Shown: positions 1-12,400 of the stretch, in pieces
How positions within the stretch are numbered: the stretch's first letter is position 1
Layout: each line of letters starts with the position of its first letter
NCBI GenBank assembly: GCA_038501625.1
Contig: JAZAYU010000034.1
Span: 3,127,102 to 3,191,101, forward strand
Length of the DNA stretch: 64,000 nt
DNA from: Corbicula japonica
Taxonomy: Eukaryota; Mollusca; Bivalvia; Venerida; Cyrenidae
Direction of reading: 5' to 3'
The notes under the pieces: generated by a model
The model's database searches: none
The model's input: the letters and a program-made list of their open reading frames with translations, nothing else
Told to the model about the DNA's origin: nothing
Made by a program: the position numbers and the translations under genes

Positions 1-744
1 AAGTCTGAGGATCGCCGAAATGAAAGCGCTTGATTGACAGTGATTATTGGAAATTATGACATTTTGTTTATTTCCTCTGCTGCAATTACCCTGGGGCAAT
101 GGATTAACATCCTATGTTAGATAAGGTGTTATTCAATTATCTTTTCTTATTAATTGATATGTTTACTCAAACATCTTTATGTCTCAGCTGGGGTACAATT
201 TCAATGCAAGTGTTACAGTTTTCGGCTACGGATGGGTAAACGTCTAAGGGCATTATTTTGAAGGTGTTAATTGTGAAGAGTTTTGGTTTTAATTGGCATG
301 TTGAAGCATTAATCTAAGGTAAATAAAAACAAGATTTGTCAAATTTTTGGGCCCTTTTTTCCCCTTTATGTAAAGCTACAAGAATAATTTTTATGCAACT
401 CTAGACTTTCTTCATAAATGCCAAGTCAGTAATTGCATTTAGTGGATAACTAATGGCTTTAATAGTTTGAACTTTCAGTGGACATTTTTAAAATAAATGT
501 GGCATAAAGATTTTTGTCACAAATATTTTATTTGATTTAAAAAATGTGTTTAATTATCTTGTTACTTCATTAAAGTAATGTAACTGACTGTTGATTTCAC
601 TTTTTATAAAAAAAGGTAAAGGTACATAAGAACATTTAAAATATACCATGTTTCGACACGCTTTAGAAAATCTCACTTATTTTTGCTCAAATCTCACTTA
701 AAAATGACACCAGTCTCACTTAATTTTATTTCTATACCTGGCAT

Positions 745-850
745 GTATGAATTTTAGATCCAGATCAGATGGCACTATTGTGCCAGCTGATTGGGGCCTG
801 AACTGGTAACCTATCTGATGAAAGGCGTATATATTGAGTAAAGGGTTTTA
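745..850. mobile_element. Family A MITE fragment
   Basis: Contains tagatccagatcagatggca and a terminal gagtaaagggttt, as in full family A copies inside SS18. One arm is missing. Confidence 0.6.
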
Positions 851-1000
851 AGCAAGAAATTATAATAGTGAAATCTGTGTACTGACATCCCAAAGACATA
901 ATGAACACGAAAAATGACACTCCTTCTTTGTTTTTGTCGTCCGCACTTTTCAACGATATTCTATATTGTCCGCTAATTGGACCGCATTTTAGTGTGACCC

Positions 1001-1056
1001 ATATTCCATACCTCCGTGTCCGTTCCACGTCGGACGGACACGGAGGTATGGAATAT
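1001..1056. repeat. Perfect 22-bp inverted repeat (hairpin)
   Basis: Arms 1001-1022 and 1035-1056 are exact reverse complements (atattccatacctccgtgtc and two more bases on the left). The spacer is 12 bp. It would form a stable stem; no coding context is visible. Confidence 0.85.
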
Positions 1057-3380
1057 ACCCAACGATATCTTGGTGAGTGAAAAATCGCGGACACGGACAA
1101 TGTTTGACCATTGTTGCACCACACCGATCAAGTCCTAGAAATATGAACCGCACCGATTTTACATTGACCATTGATGCACCGCACAGGTTTTGTCCTATCA
1201 ACATGACGTAGTTAATACCAACTTTAACACGTAACAGGAAACTTGGGGACTACTTTACTTACTCTGATTTCTCTGAAATGCGTAAATCGGTGTTTGCAAG
1301 TTGGTTTGATACCGATTTCAGAATTGTGATTAGTAAAACCAGCTTCGCTGGTTAATAAAGACATCTCATTGAAAAAGCATTTGCATTTTTGATAGAAACT
1401 GAAGGTGTTTGATAGATGAACACAGCTATTGAATACATTTCTAAATCTACAAACCACAGCACATTTTTTCCTTCTTTAATAGGGGTTATTCTAACATTCA
1501 ATTGCATTTTTCGTATTTGACAAAATATTAAAAGTCTGTTCTACTCATGTTCACAAAGCAGAAATTTCAAGAGTGTTAATGTAAATTATATCGACAGAAA
1601 ATGCATTGCATTGCCAGTTTTTATAGGAACTCATTTTGTACAAGATCATGTTTTCTTACATCAGATCGACTCCTGAGAGTGCTTCTCTTAGGTCTAAAAA
1701 GCACATCCTTGAAGTCCAACTTGACATCTGTATCGATCCTCGGCATCGTTGAGAACAAATTGCTGTGTCCTTTCTTCTAAACACCTGTCCTATCTGACTG
1801 GTTTTCCCTCGTTTTACGATTTGCTCCCTATTACCTTGAATTATCAACGTTATCCGCAAAATGAAATAAGAACCAGTCTAAGTAATCCTTCCTCCGCAAA
1901 GAGAGATTTATTGGGAAGAGGATGAGCCTGTTCCGAATCGTAACCGAATCAATGGTAATAGGCAAGAAGTTAAGTGCGAAGACTTTCTGCACGGGTTCAC
2001 GTGTTCGTTAATTGTTTGTGGTTTGTATTGTGAAATTGATCATTTTTATAAACCATGTCTTTTTTCTCTCTACTTTGTCTGTGTGCAGGAATCCAGGTAA
2101 CGATAGACTCCGGTTGTGTGGGAGGCAATGTTATCTGGTTGTGGCAAGTACTGATATTCATGTTTCACCTTTTTCAGAGCAAGTAACTGATAACAATACA
2201 GATTGAATGTACGAGGAGACATTTTACAGCCACCTTATTTCACAAACAGCGCTAATGGGATATTGAAATATATTTCAACACCAATCCGCAGTAATGTGCG
2301 CGCAAACGAGCACGGATTTCGGATTTTATCACGTGCACTCGTCTACGGATTAATCTGCGATCTTCAGCAAGCTACGGAAATCACTGAAGCGTGAACCGTT
2401 TACTGTTGGATGCGAAATGGACGAGTTTACTTTGAAAATAGGATAATAATTCTTAAAAAAACATTTCCTGTTTATTACGAGATAAGGAGGACGTGGTCAG
2501 TGACATGCTGCCTCAGTACCTCTGGCAACAACTATGTAGAAAAGTCCTTATCGCGCACAAATAGTTGTGCTACCGCGTGTCATAAACTAAACAAGGGCCT
2601 CGATGTTACAAACACCTTTATCTATTTTCATTGCATGTTCACTCTAACATTGTCAAAAACAGGTCTTAACAGGGTTAAATGAAAGTAAAACAACGAATTG
2701 TCGTTGTCATCATCATTGACATGTTCAGACAAAATCGCCGGTTTTTTAATATGATATAGAAGTTTTGGCAGGCCTGTTATTGAAAGCATAACGGGCTTTG
2801 GGAGTTTATCATTTATAACTACATAGATAATATGCGATTCCTATAAATTCTGGTCCCTTTATTGTTAAAATACATCAGTTTTACAATGAAAAAAAAATCA
2901 CATTACCACAACAGTAATTGCCATAACAGAGTTGATGCGATAATGGCATTTGAGTTTACTAATTGAATTTAAATAATTTTCCCGAGTATTCTTCGGTTCT
3001 CTAAACAGTGTAGATCATATTTTTTTTAAAAGAAGTTTGGATTATGTTGTAAGGTTAGAGAGCTATGAACTCTGGAATCTTGTTTCTACTTTCATATGAT
3101 GTCTTACCAAAGCGCTAGTGTTAAATTCTCTATCTTTTAAATGAAGCCAGATAACTTCTTGAGAAAAAGATGAACGTTTGTGACATTTTTTGCTCTTGCG
3201 ACTGCGACATATCACTGGAAGCTTTTAAACTTCACGTTATCGGCAGTTGTACGGTCCGGCACCAGTGACCTATGTATCGCGATTTATACAAGGCGCAATT
3301 CTCACACACCGCCGTTTAAGAAAGAAAATAGAAATTCAATATTCTTTTGTTTCACGGATGTAAATTTTAAACAAAATAAC

Positions 3381-3455
3381 ATGTCTCTTGCATTCGTTCC
3401 ACCACAGCAAAAAGGTCCGAAGGGGCCGCCACCTAATCAAGCTAGCATTCAAAAG
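3381..3455 (+). CDS. SS18: SS18 exon 1 (coding part)
   Basis: Twenty-five codons from ATG, starting MSLAFVPPQQKG and ending ASIQK, followed by donor gtagcg at 3456. The start resembles the vertebrate SS18 N-terminus (MSVAF...IQK). Phase 0. The 5' UTR lies just upstream; its transcription start cannot be fixed from sequence. Confidence 0.9.
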
Positions 3456-6400
3456 GTAGCGGCATTAACTTTATTGGATCCGTCAAAACCCATTTTCAAT
3501 ATCGATAATTTTGTCACGATTGTTGATTTGCCCCACATATAATTTTGGGGAGATTGTTCTATCTTATTGAGGGAGGCTACTAAGCCCCCCCACTCCCCCC
3601 ACCTAGAAAGCTTTTAAGGCATTATCCTGTTATTTGGAATGCGTTCCAAATAAATATTGCACTACCCCACAACACAGGTGCTCGGGGCGGTAACCAGATG
3701 TTTCGGTAAATAACAATATCGGTAAATTGATTTTATAGTATAAATGGTTTGGATGTTTCGGTAAATTAGATTATTATTATATCAATACAATGAAAGTGTG
3801 AACAAACAATGAAAATGTGATCAAACAAGGTATTTAAAGATAAATACGGGTATTTACAGATAAATACCTTGTCGATCAATAGCATGCTGCAGCAGATGAG
3901 CATCTTATTCTTATTTCTTAATATTAAAATGAATTTTGATAATAGCCAAAGGGTACATAACATGCAATTTAATGGAAACATGTATGGTTAGGTGTTATAA
4001 GAGGTATAATAATTAAAACTAAATGGAAAGACGAACCTTAACAAAATAATGAATTTAGATTTGCCAATGAATTAAAATTACTGTACTTAATTATGTTGAA
4101 CTTCAATTTATATAAAGTTTAATGAATTGTTCTATAATTTTTCAGGAAGAAATCAGAGATTGTAAAAATGAAATAGTTGAAAATTGGTAAATTTGGTAAA
4201 TTTTTACATGTGATAAACATATACATTTAATAAAAAATAAAAATAGAAATGATTTTAATACAACCTATGTGGCTCACAGCATAAATTGAAATGAATGACA
4301 ATGAGAAATTATATTTTTTGTGTCAACAAGGTGTGAAATTCCTCATGCATTCCTGTGAAATAACCAACAAGTTGATAATTGTCACAAATTACTCAGGAAA
4401 TTCCTTGACATTCCACACACTAATATGGTATTTGCATGAAAATATGAAAATTATTTTAGTTTGTAAAATGTTAATTTTACATAACAAAGTTTAAAATTTA
4501 ATTTTATTTACCTTAATTGTAACCAAATATCTATTTTTCTATTTCAGTGGTCTGGCAGTGGTGTATACTTCAAAGGTTCATTCAGAAATCGAAACAATAT
4601 AAAATAGTAAAATATACACAATTACATAATGAAGATAATCAAAAGATGATACATCTAAAATAAAACATTGATACATATCAGGGATAATTACCATAATATA
4701 ATACATAACATGACATAGTTCAATGATACTTTTTTCTTCGGATCTTGCACAGTAGATTCTCGCTTACGAGACGGATCTGTATGTCGACAGTAGAGGCCTC
4801 TTCTTTGAGGAGGATTACGAGCTTGTAAAATCCCAAGTTGGGATGTCCGGCACGTGCATTCAGGCGCCTGTGCCAGCCTTCTAGGTCGTTGTTGGTCCTC
4901 ACCAACTCCCTGAAGACTGACCAGTTGCTTGGATTCCACACTGATCCTCGTATCCAGGTGCGATCCATGTACTCAACGACGTTGAGTATTGGACCCCCAG
5001 CTTCTTCGGCGACGATCTTCAGTCTGTCGAAGGCCGCCGTTATCTGTTCGACAGGCAGATATGGCAGGGACATAAGTTTCCTAAGGAACTCGTACTTGTC
5101 CCCCTTTTGTATATATGCCGTCGCCAGACCCTCTGCCTGAATCTTCCTGTATATGCGCTGCGTGAAGTGGAACACGCACCCCTTGACGACTGAGCCCGGA
5201 AACACTTCTCTGATGGCCTGCCATGTTGCTGAAAATACAGAATAGTAAAAGATATTACAAATTTTACGGAAATTTGAATGATAACCAAATTTTCAAAAAT
5301 ATAAAATGACTATTTTAATTTAATTTTATTTAACTAATTATGCATGGACTACGCAAATTTATATTATTTTATAAATACATACCTGCTTCGTAGTCTAACA
5401 TGAACCACTCGACTAGCGGTTGACCCAGGTGCTGTCGTAGGCTTCTCAGAATCTGAAAAGACAAAAATAAAATATGAAATAAAGTACAGCGCATCAGCTT
5501 AAATAAATTTTATGTATATATATTGTATAATTTAACGTTATGATATATTTAGATATTTTTAACTGTCTATATATTTTATAATAATAAAGAATAACAATCA
5601 ATGAACTTACCGTTACGTAATCATCCTTTGACCTGCGCGACATTAGTATGTACGCCAGAGGGACTTGTTTCTCGTCGTCACCTCTCTTCACGAAGACGTT
5701 GATGGTCGTTAGCTGGTAGAACGGTTCTTTGACCACCTTGAATGTCCCGTCTAAGAACCATCTCTTTGCTTGTCGCAGCAGATCTATCTGTTGTTTGGTT
5801 CCGAATATAATATGGCGCGCCCCATTCATACGGATGTCATCCAGTATGAAGTCATGCCCGACGAATTCTTGATCAACCTGCAATGAGAAAATTATATTTA
5901 TTATTAAAAGAAACGTTTTTTTTTAATTAATCGTCATTAATTGAAACATTATATTATTTTATCACATGCAATGAAATCATTTTAACAAAAGTTATTATCT
6001 AGTATTTTATAGTTACCTCAAACTCTAAGTTTGTTGGGTCGTCTGGGCGCAGACGCCGGTGGTGGTTGGCCGCCCTGGCTAGGTTGTCCGGCTTGGGCAG
6101 GTTGACGTTGTCTGGTGTAACCATCTCCCGCATCACTCTTTCTACGATGGCAGCCGCCGGTTCGAATATCCGTTCTTTCGCCACCTCTTTGACCTGTAAC
6201 ATGAAAAGATGAAATATAATATTTTTGTAAAAAGATTAAATATTATAATATTATTGTTACAACTAATAATATGTATATGTTATTTAATTAAATGACTTGT
6301 TATTCTTTATAATGAATTATTATACAATTTTAATTTTACAATGTAATTTTTTTTACCTTTTTAGCTATTTTCACTTTCTGCGACGCACCGGGGTCAGCGG

Positions 6401-9400
6401 GATGGATGTGCCCACCAAGGCCAGGAGTGAACATTCCCATACACTCCTTGACCGAAGCAGGACATATCATCTTCTTGTTGCGGATGGCGCACCTCCAGTA
6501 CTGACGCTCGCCGGCCTTAACCCCTTTCGTATAGGTGTAACCGTCGCTGCTAACCAGTTTCGGTGCGCCTCTCTTGGTTCCCGCTTCCACAATTTCGTAC
6601 GTTATGATGTTGTCGTCGGCTGGGATGTCGTCCGTCAGTGGTCTATCGGGTAGGGAGTTGTCAAGAGGGGCTGTCGGTCCTTGGAACTCTCTACCTGTGA
6701 CGTCAAAAGTCACGTCGGGGATAGGCCGTTCGACGTTGTCGCTGTTGCTCGGTATATCGTCTTGATCGTCCTGTTCTCTGTCATCGCTCCGGTTTGGTTG
6801 GAGGATAGAGCGCATCGGCGACACGTCCAGTTCCATTGGCGGGGGTACCTCATCTCCCACTGCTGTCGAGTTGTGGCGGGTTCTTTCAATCTCCATGGGC
6901 TGTGCATCACAGTCTGCACATCTCCATGCGATTGAGATGTCTCCCCGCCGCAGCTGTATGTATTGTTGATGGGTGATTCCTGAAATGAATCAAACAATAT
7001 TTAATTATTATGTATATACTAGTAATTATTATCTGTATTCAATATTAGTTAGAACTTGTAATAGAACTTCTTTAATGATTTTATTCACAACTAATTTCTG
7101 ATATTTTTATTTCAATAATTTTCAATAAATTTTTACTTATTTCACTACTCGTTATTGTTTATAAACTCACCTGTACCACACTTCCTATGGTTCCATCTAC
7201 CACAGCTGTCGCAGGCAATAGCATGTGACCGACCTGTCACATTGGTGTTGCATTGAATGCAAGGATACTGTTCTGCCATGATGTACAGATAGTACAGCTA
7301 GTACAGATAGTAGTCTAAATCGACTGACGAAATACAGATTTACCTTGAATTATATACATTTGCATTACGTGGCACTGGTTACTTGTAGAACAAGCTGTTG
7401 AACAAACTTTAATAATTTAGCTCTATCAGCTTACCGGCGACGTACAAACAAACAAACAAACAAACAAGCGCAATTACAATTAAGGTCAACACTATGAACA
7501 CATTTCAAAATATAATTGCATCAATCACTTCATGGGCATTCCTTAATTGGTCACAACAATTACTGGCTTTCATAACATGAAAATAAAACAAACAAGATTA
7601 TTATTATTTTAACATTTATTGATACATTTTTGTAACTTTCACATAACATAAAACAGGTATATAAATCAGTAGCGGTAACTTTATTTCCAATATTTATAAG
7701 ACATAAATTTTTAGATTTATAACTTTTCAAATTCATTTAGAATCTATAACGATATTTTTCTTTATTGATAAACGCGTAATTGCTAATAACACTAAATTGT
7801 ATTAATAACTTTGATAATAATATTCCAATTTACCGAACTTGTCATTTACCGATCTTGTTATTTACCGAAACATCTTAGCCATTCATTCTTTACAATCAAT
7901 TTACCGATATCGCTATTTACCGAAACTACCGTAAATCCTCGGGGCATGTGTCCACCCTCCCCCCCCCATCCCATCACTACAACCCTCCCATATATATAAA
8001 GAAACAACCTATCATTCATGACCACTATCATAATACCTATTAAAGGTCTGTAACTGGAATGTAAACAAACTGCTATGGCCCTATTTAAACACAAATTTTG
8101 CAAATCCAATCGGAAAGACATGCAGAAATCAGCTTCAAAACAATCATATAATGACTAATCTTCAAGAAAACATCAACAGTCTTTTCCAAATACACATTAT
8201 TTCTCGACCGCGAAAAGACAAACTTCGTTTTACACTACCTCTGACACGATCTGACCTAAAAGTACATGTATCAATGTACATGAAGCCGTATAAGAAATAA
8301 CATTAATCCAATGTTGATTACACTAAATATTGATGGCCATAAAAGGACAATTATATTTGTCGACAATCACCGTTACGAAAATCAAAACATGGATTTTATA
8401 TTTTTCACAATATCCTCATGTCAAAATTGTAAATACATTATTTCAATCCATCCAATGTCCGCCATGATGTTTCAATGAATTAGGGACATTGCGGATCATG
8501 ACCGTTACGGACCAGACATAACAGACCAAATTTATGGACATTATGGACCATCTATGAAAGCACAACGGATCATATTTATGGACGTTTTGTACCATTTGTG
8601 GGAATATACAAAAACAACAAAAACATACACTTTTATTGCCACTCATCACTTACATGACTTTGGCAACGAACAAAGAAAAAGAAATGAGTCTTATTTTGTA
8701 ACAAAACGAACCGTAATTTATAATTTCGTTTATAATTGTTTCACTTATATTCTCCAATTTGTGTTGCCTATGATAGCTTGTAGACACATAGAAATCATAT
8801 TGTCTGGTGGTGGCCTCCGGTAGTCCCCAAAATTGTTTGCTAAAATGAAACTTAATGTTGCCTATAACTTTGAAAGTGCTTGTCCTGTTCACTTAATGAA
8901 TGGAATATATCATCTTCATGTACAGAGCCATCCGTGATAACAAGAAGCTGTTTCACTACTGTTTAGATATGCCCCTTTAAAAAGCATTTTTAGGCGACAC
9001 ATGTGTTCCATTGGGCATCAAAATCTTATTTAATTTTATGGGCTTTTTTATTGGGCATGCTCATGAGCAGTAATGAAAAGCACCCAATCCACATAGCCAA
9101 GATTGAGTGCAAGTTGTTATCTTAGTATGTATGATGAAGAAGATACTATAAAGTTCTCAAGAAACACAATTCTATAGCAGTTTACAAAACGCAAAATTTA
9201 TTCCCACGTTTCAGGGGGATATACCCCGTACCCGTACATGGATTCACTAATTTTTACATATTCAAGTGATATTGTCATATAAAAAATCCATGTTATATAA
9301 TCCATAGATATTATACGCAAGATATGGAGAAATATTTTGTGTTATTGAACTGGAATAATTAATTGAACAATAAATAAAATGTATTTCAAAACTGCATTGT

Positions 9401-12400
9401 AACAACTTAGACATAAGCACTTCACGCAGATTTTCCCAAATATAGTCCGCACTGTCCTATGTTACAATGCGAACATGGTCTATTTAATGACATATATGCT
9501 TTATGTAGTTTGCCTTGATAGATAGATAGGCTGTAAAGCCCATAATTGCACATAACAAAACATGGATAATGTTCATGGCGAACATTTTACAGGGACTTTC
9601 AAAAGCACATTACAAATTACAAGACATATACATAAAGTCATGCAGATTTTATTATTTTTAACGTGTGAGATGGCTGCCCTCTAATCATTACAATTGAAGT
9701 TAAGACTTTTGTGGTTTTAGAAAATCCATCAATCGGAACGGCATAAACAGAAGGAAGGTACAGTCCCCCTAAATTGCACGCATTACAGTGTAAATAACAA
9801 AATACAATAATTAAGAAGAACGAAATAAAAACGAAAAGAAAACGACATAGATATATTACATGCACTCCATACTCTTGGGCCTTTATCCATTATCTTAATA
9901 TTGCTGGCATATAAACAAAGAAATATTCGTAATGACCAAGTGCTTTAATTGGCAGCCATGAAATTGCGAAACCCCAGCATGATTGGCATACTTTCACTAA
10001 ACATTATGTTCCGATAGATGGTACGTAATATGCCTAAATATGGTTTGTTAGATTTTCATAGACAGTTCGTATTGTCCATAATATGGTCCCTTTTGCTTTC
10101 ATAGATATTCCACAAATCTGGTCCGTTATGTCTGGTCCGTAATGGCCATGATCCGCAATGTCCCTAATTCATTGAAACATCATGGCGGACACTGGATGGA
10201 TTGAAATAACGTATTTACAAATAAGGATATTGTGAAAAATATAAAATCCATGTTTTGATTTTCGTAACGGTGATTGTCGACAAATATAATTGTCCTTTTA
10301 TGGCCATCAATATTTAGTGTGATCAACCTTGGATTAATGTTATTTCTTATACGGCTTCATGTACATTGATACATGTACTTTTAGGTCAGATCGTGTCCGA
10401 GGTAGTGTAAAACGAAGTTTGTCTTTTCGTTGTCGAGAAATGATGTGTATTTGGAAAAGACTGTTGATGTTTTCTTGAAGATTAGTCATTATATGATTGT
10501 TTTGAAGCTGATTTCTGCATGTCTTTCCGATTAGATTTGCAAAATTTGTGTTTTAATAAGGCCACACCAGTTTGTTTACATTCCAGTTACAGACCTTTAA
10601 TAGGTATTATGATAGTGGTCATGAATGATAGGTTGTTTCTTTATATATATGGGAGGGTTGTAGTGATGGGATGGGGGGAGGGTGGACACATGCGCCGAGC
10701 ACCTGTGCCCCACAACCATGTTTACCTTTGGGACTACTTTCCTCTTGTGTGATAGGAACTATTTTCTATAGTGGAACTCTTGTGCAACACCACTATGCAA
10801 TTTATTCCGTAATGTCAGATTGTTCTATTTGATACTCTTAATTGTGCTTCAGTCCAGTCATAGAAGAATTTATTGTTTTTATACAAAAAAGGCCGAAACA
10901 AAATGTTTCTTTCATATATATTATACTACTGTCATTTGGAAGATATCTTTTTTGCAAAAAAAACTTAGAATTTCTGGGCGTTCCAAATAACAGGAGTATA
11001 TATAGAGAGGCAAAGTTTACAATCTACAATGCCTTGCAAGGGGAAGGTTTCCCCGGGAAAAGGGTTTTCTTTTGGGGATATATTGCATCAGAAAATGGGG
11101 CTTGGCATTTTTTGGGGTTAAAGTGTCTTAAAATTGCATTTGTGTCTTTAAAATACTTTTTTTCGGGTGCGTTCCAAACAACAGGAGTATATATATAGAC
11201 AGGCGAAGTTTACATTCTTCAATGCCTTTAAAGGGGAAGGTATCCCCGGGAAAAGGGTTTTCTTTGGGGGATATATTGCTTCAGAAAATGGGGGCTTGCT
11301 ATTTTTGGGGGTTGAAGTGTCTTAAAATTGGGTTTTTTACAGAAAAATAACCAATTTCCGCGGCGTTCCGAATAACAGGAGTATAAAGGCGACGAACTGC
11401 TTAATGTCGGAGACTTCTGTGAACATACGATCTAACTCGACCATCAAGATATTCGTATCGATTATTGGAAACGTTCTAAGCATATAGATAATAGTTTCTT
11501 CCGGATTCAAACAACCTATAAAGCGCTTCAAAGTGGCGGTATGCAGATTCGTCAAGAGTCTTGCCCATTAAATAAACACAGCCGGATTTAATCCATTTAC
11601 CTAAATAAATCATGCTAAAATTATTCTTTCGAAATGTTTTATATTCCAAGTCCAAAATAATCGTCTCATTCGTAAAGGCCACTGATTCGCTTCACCAATA
11701 ATATTCTAAATTTCTCTCCTTTTTTCATAAATCTGTCTACTGTAAGACGCAGCCATAACTCTCTAGTTATTTATAAATTCTGTGGGCCACGGGGCAGATC
11801 AATGATTACACTTGTAATATAGCCATTAATGCTAGAAAAACACCTTGGCGCCATTTCATGGACATGCTAATGCCACATAATTTAAACTTTATGGCATATT
11901 AAGTTGAAATGATAAGAGCTGACCGCTTGTCAAGAAGTTTTATAACGTCTGCTAATTGGAGAGATCTGATTTATGTTGCATGTGTTTGTAATTGCATGTA
12001 TAAACATTTCTGTTTAACATTGACATTGCGTTCCAAATAACAGGAGTATATATAGAGAGAGGCAAAGTTTACTATAAAAAATGCCTTGTAAAGGGAAGGT
12101 TTCCCCGGGAAAAGGGTTTTATTTGGGGGATAAATTGCTTCAGAAAATGGGGCTTGGGTATTTTGGGGGTTAGAGTGTATTAAAATTTCTTTTTTTTTTC
12201 TCAAAACTGCTTTTTTCGGGTGCATTCCAAACAACAGGAGTATAAAGGCGACGCATACATATCTCCATCACTTATAACAGCATGCTTGATTTTATTCTTG
12301 TCCGAATTCTGACACGTCTGCCCTGCACCTTTTTGCAATATATACACTTGATTTCTTCTATAACCAGAAAAAAGCACAATTAAAGGTATCATATACAACT

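Larger units (their letters stand above)
1..3380. other. Upstream flank of SS18, no gene recognised
   Basis: No ORF here reads like a protein. Visible structure is limited to a degenerate family A fragment near 745-850 and a perfect hairpin at 1001-1056. The SS18 promoter and 5' UTR should be in the last several hundred bases, but I see no clear TATA box or initiator that would fix the start site. Confidence 0.5.
3689..7937 (-). mobile_element. MULE (Mutator-like) transposon nested in the foldback element, TSD CTCGGGGC
   Basis: The direct repeat CTCGGGGC lies at 3681-3688 and 7938-7945. Terminal inverted repeats of about 80-90 bp share GTTTCGGTAAATA, then ATATCGGTAAATTGATT, then a second TTTCGGTAAAT block further in. 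Removing the insert rejoins the host foldback arm, whose other copy near 10685-10710 reads straight through the site. The internal minus-strand gene encodes a MULE transposase. Long TIRs, an 8-9 bp TSD and the transposase type all agree on the superfamily. Confidence 0.9.

Noticed and set aside
1656..1859. Minus-strand ORF in the upstream flank
   Set aside because: Short, no family resemblance, no conserved motif or splice support.
6297..6935. Plus-strand ORFs over the MULE gene
   Set aside because: They are antisense shadows of the FLYWCH exon, whose minus-strand frame has the zinc-binding pattern and valid splice sites.
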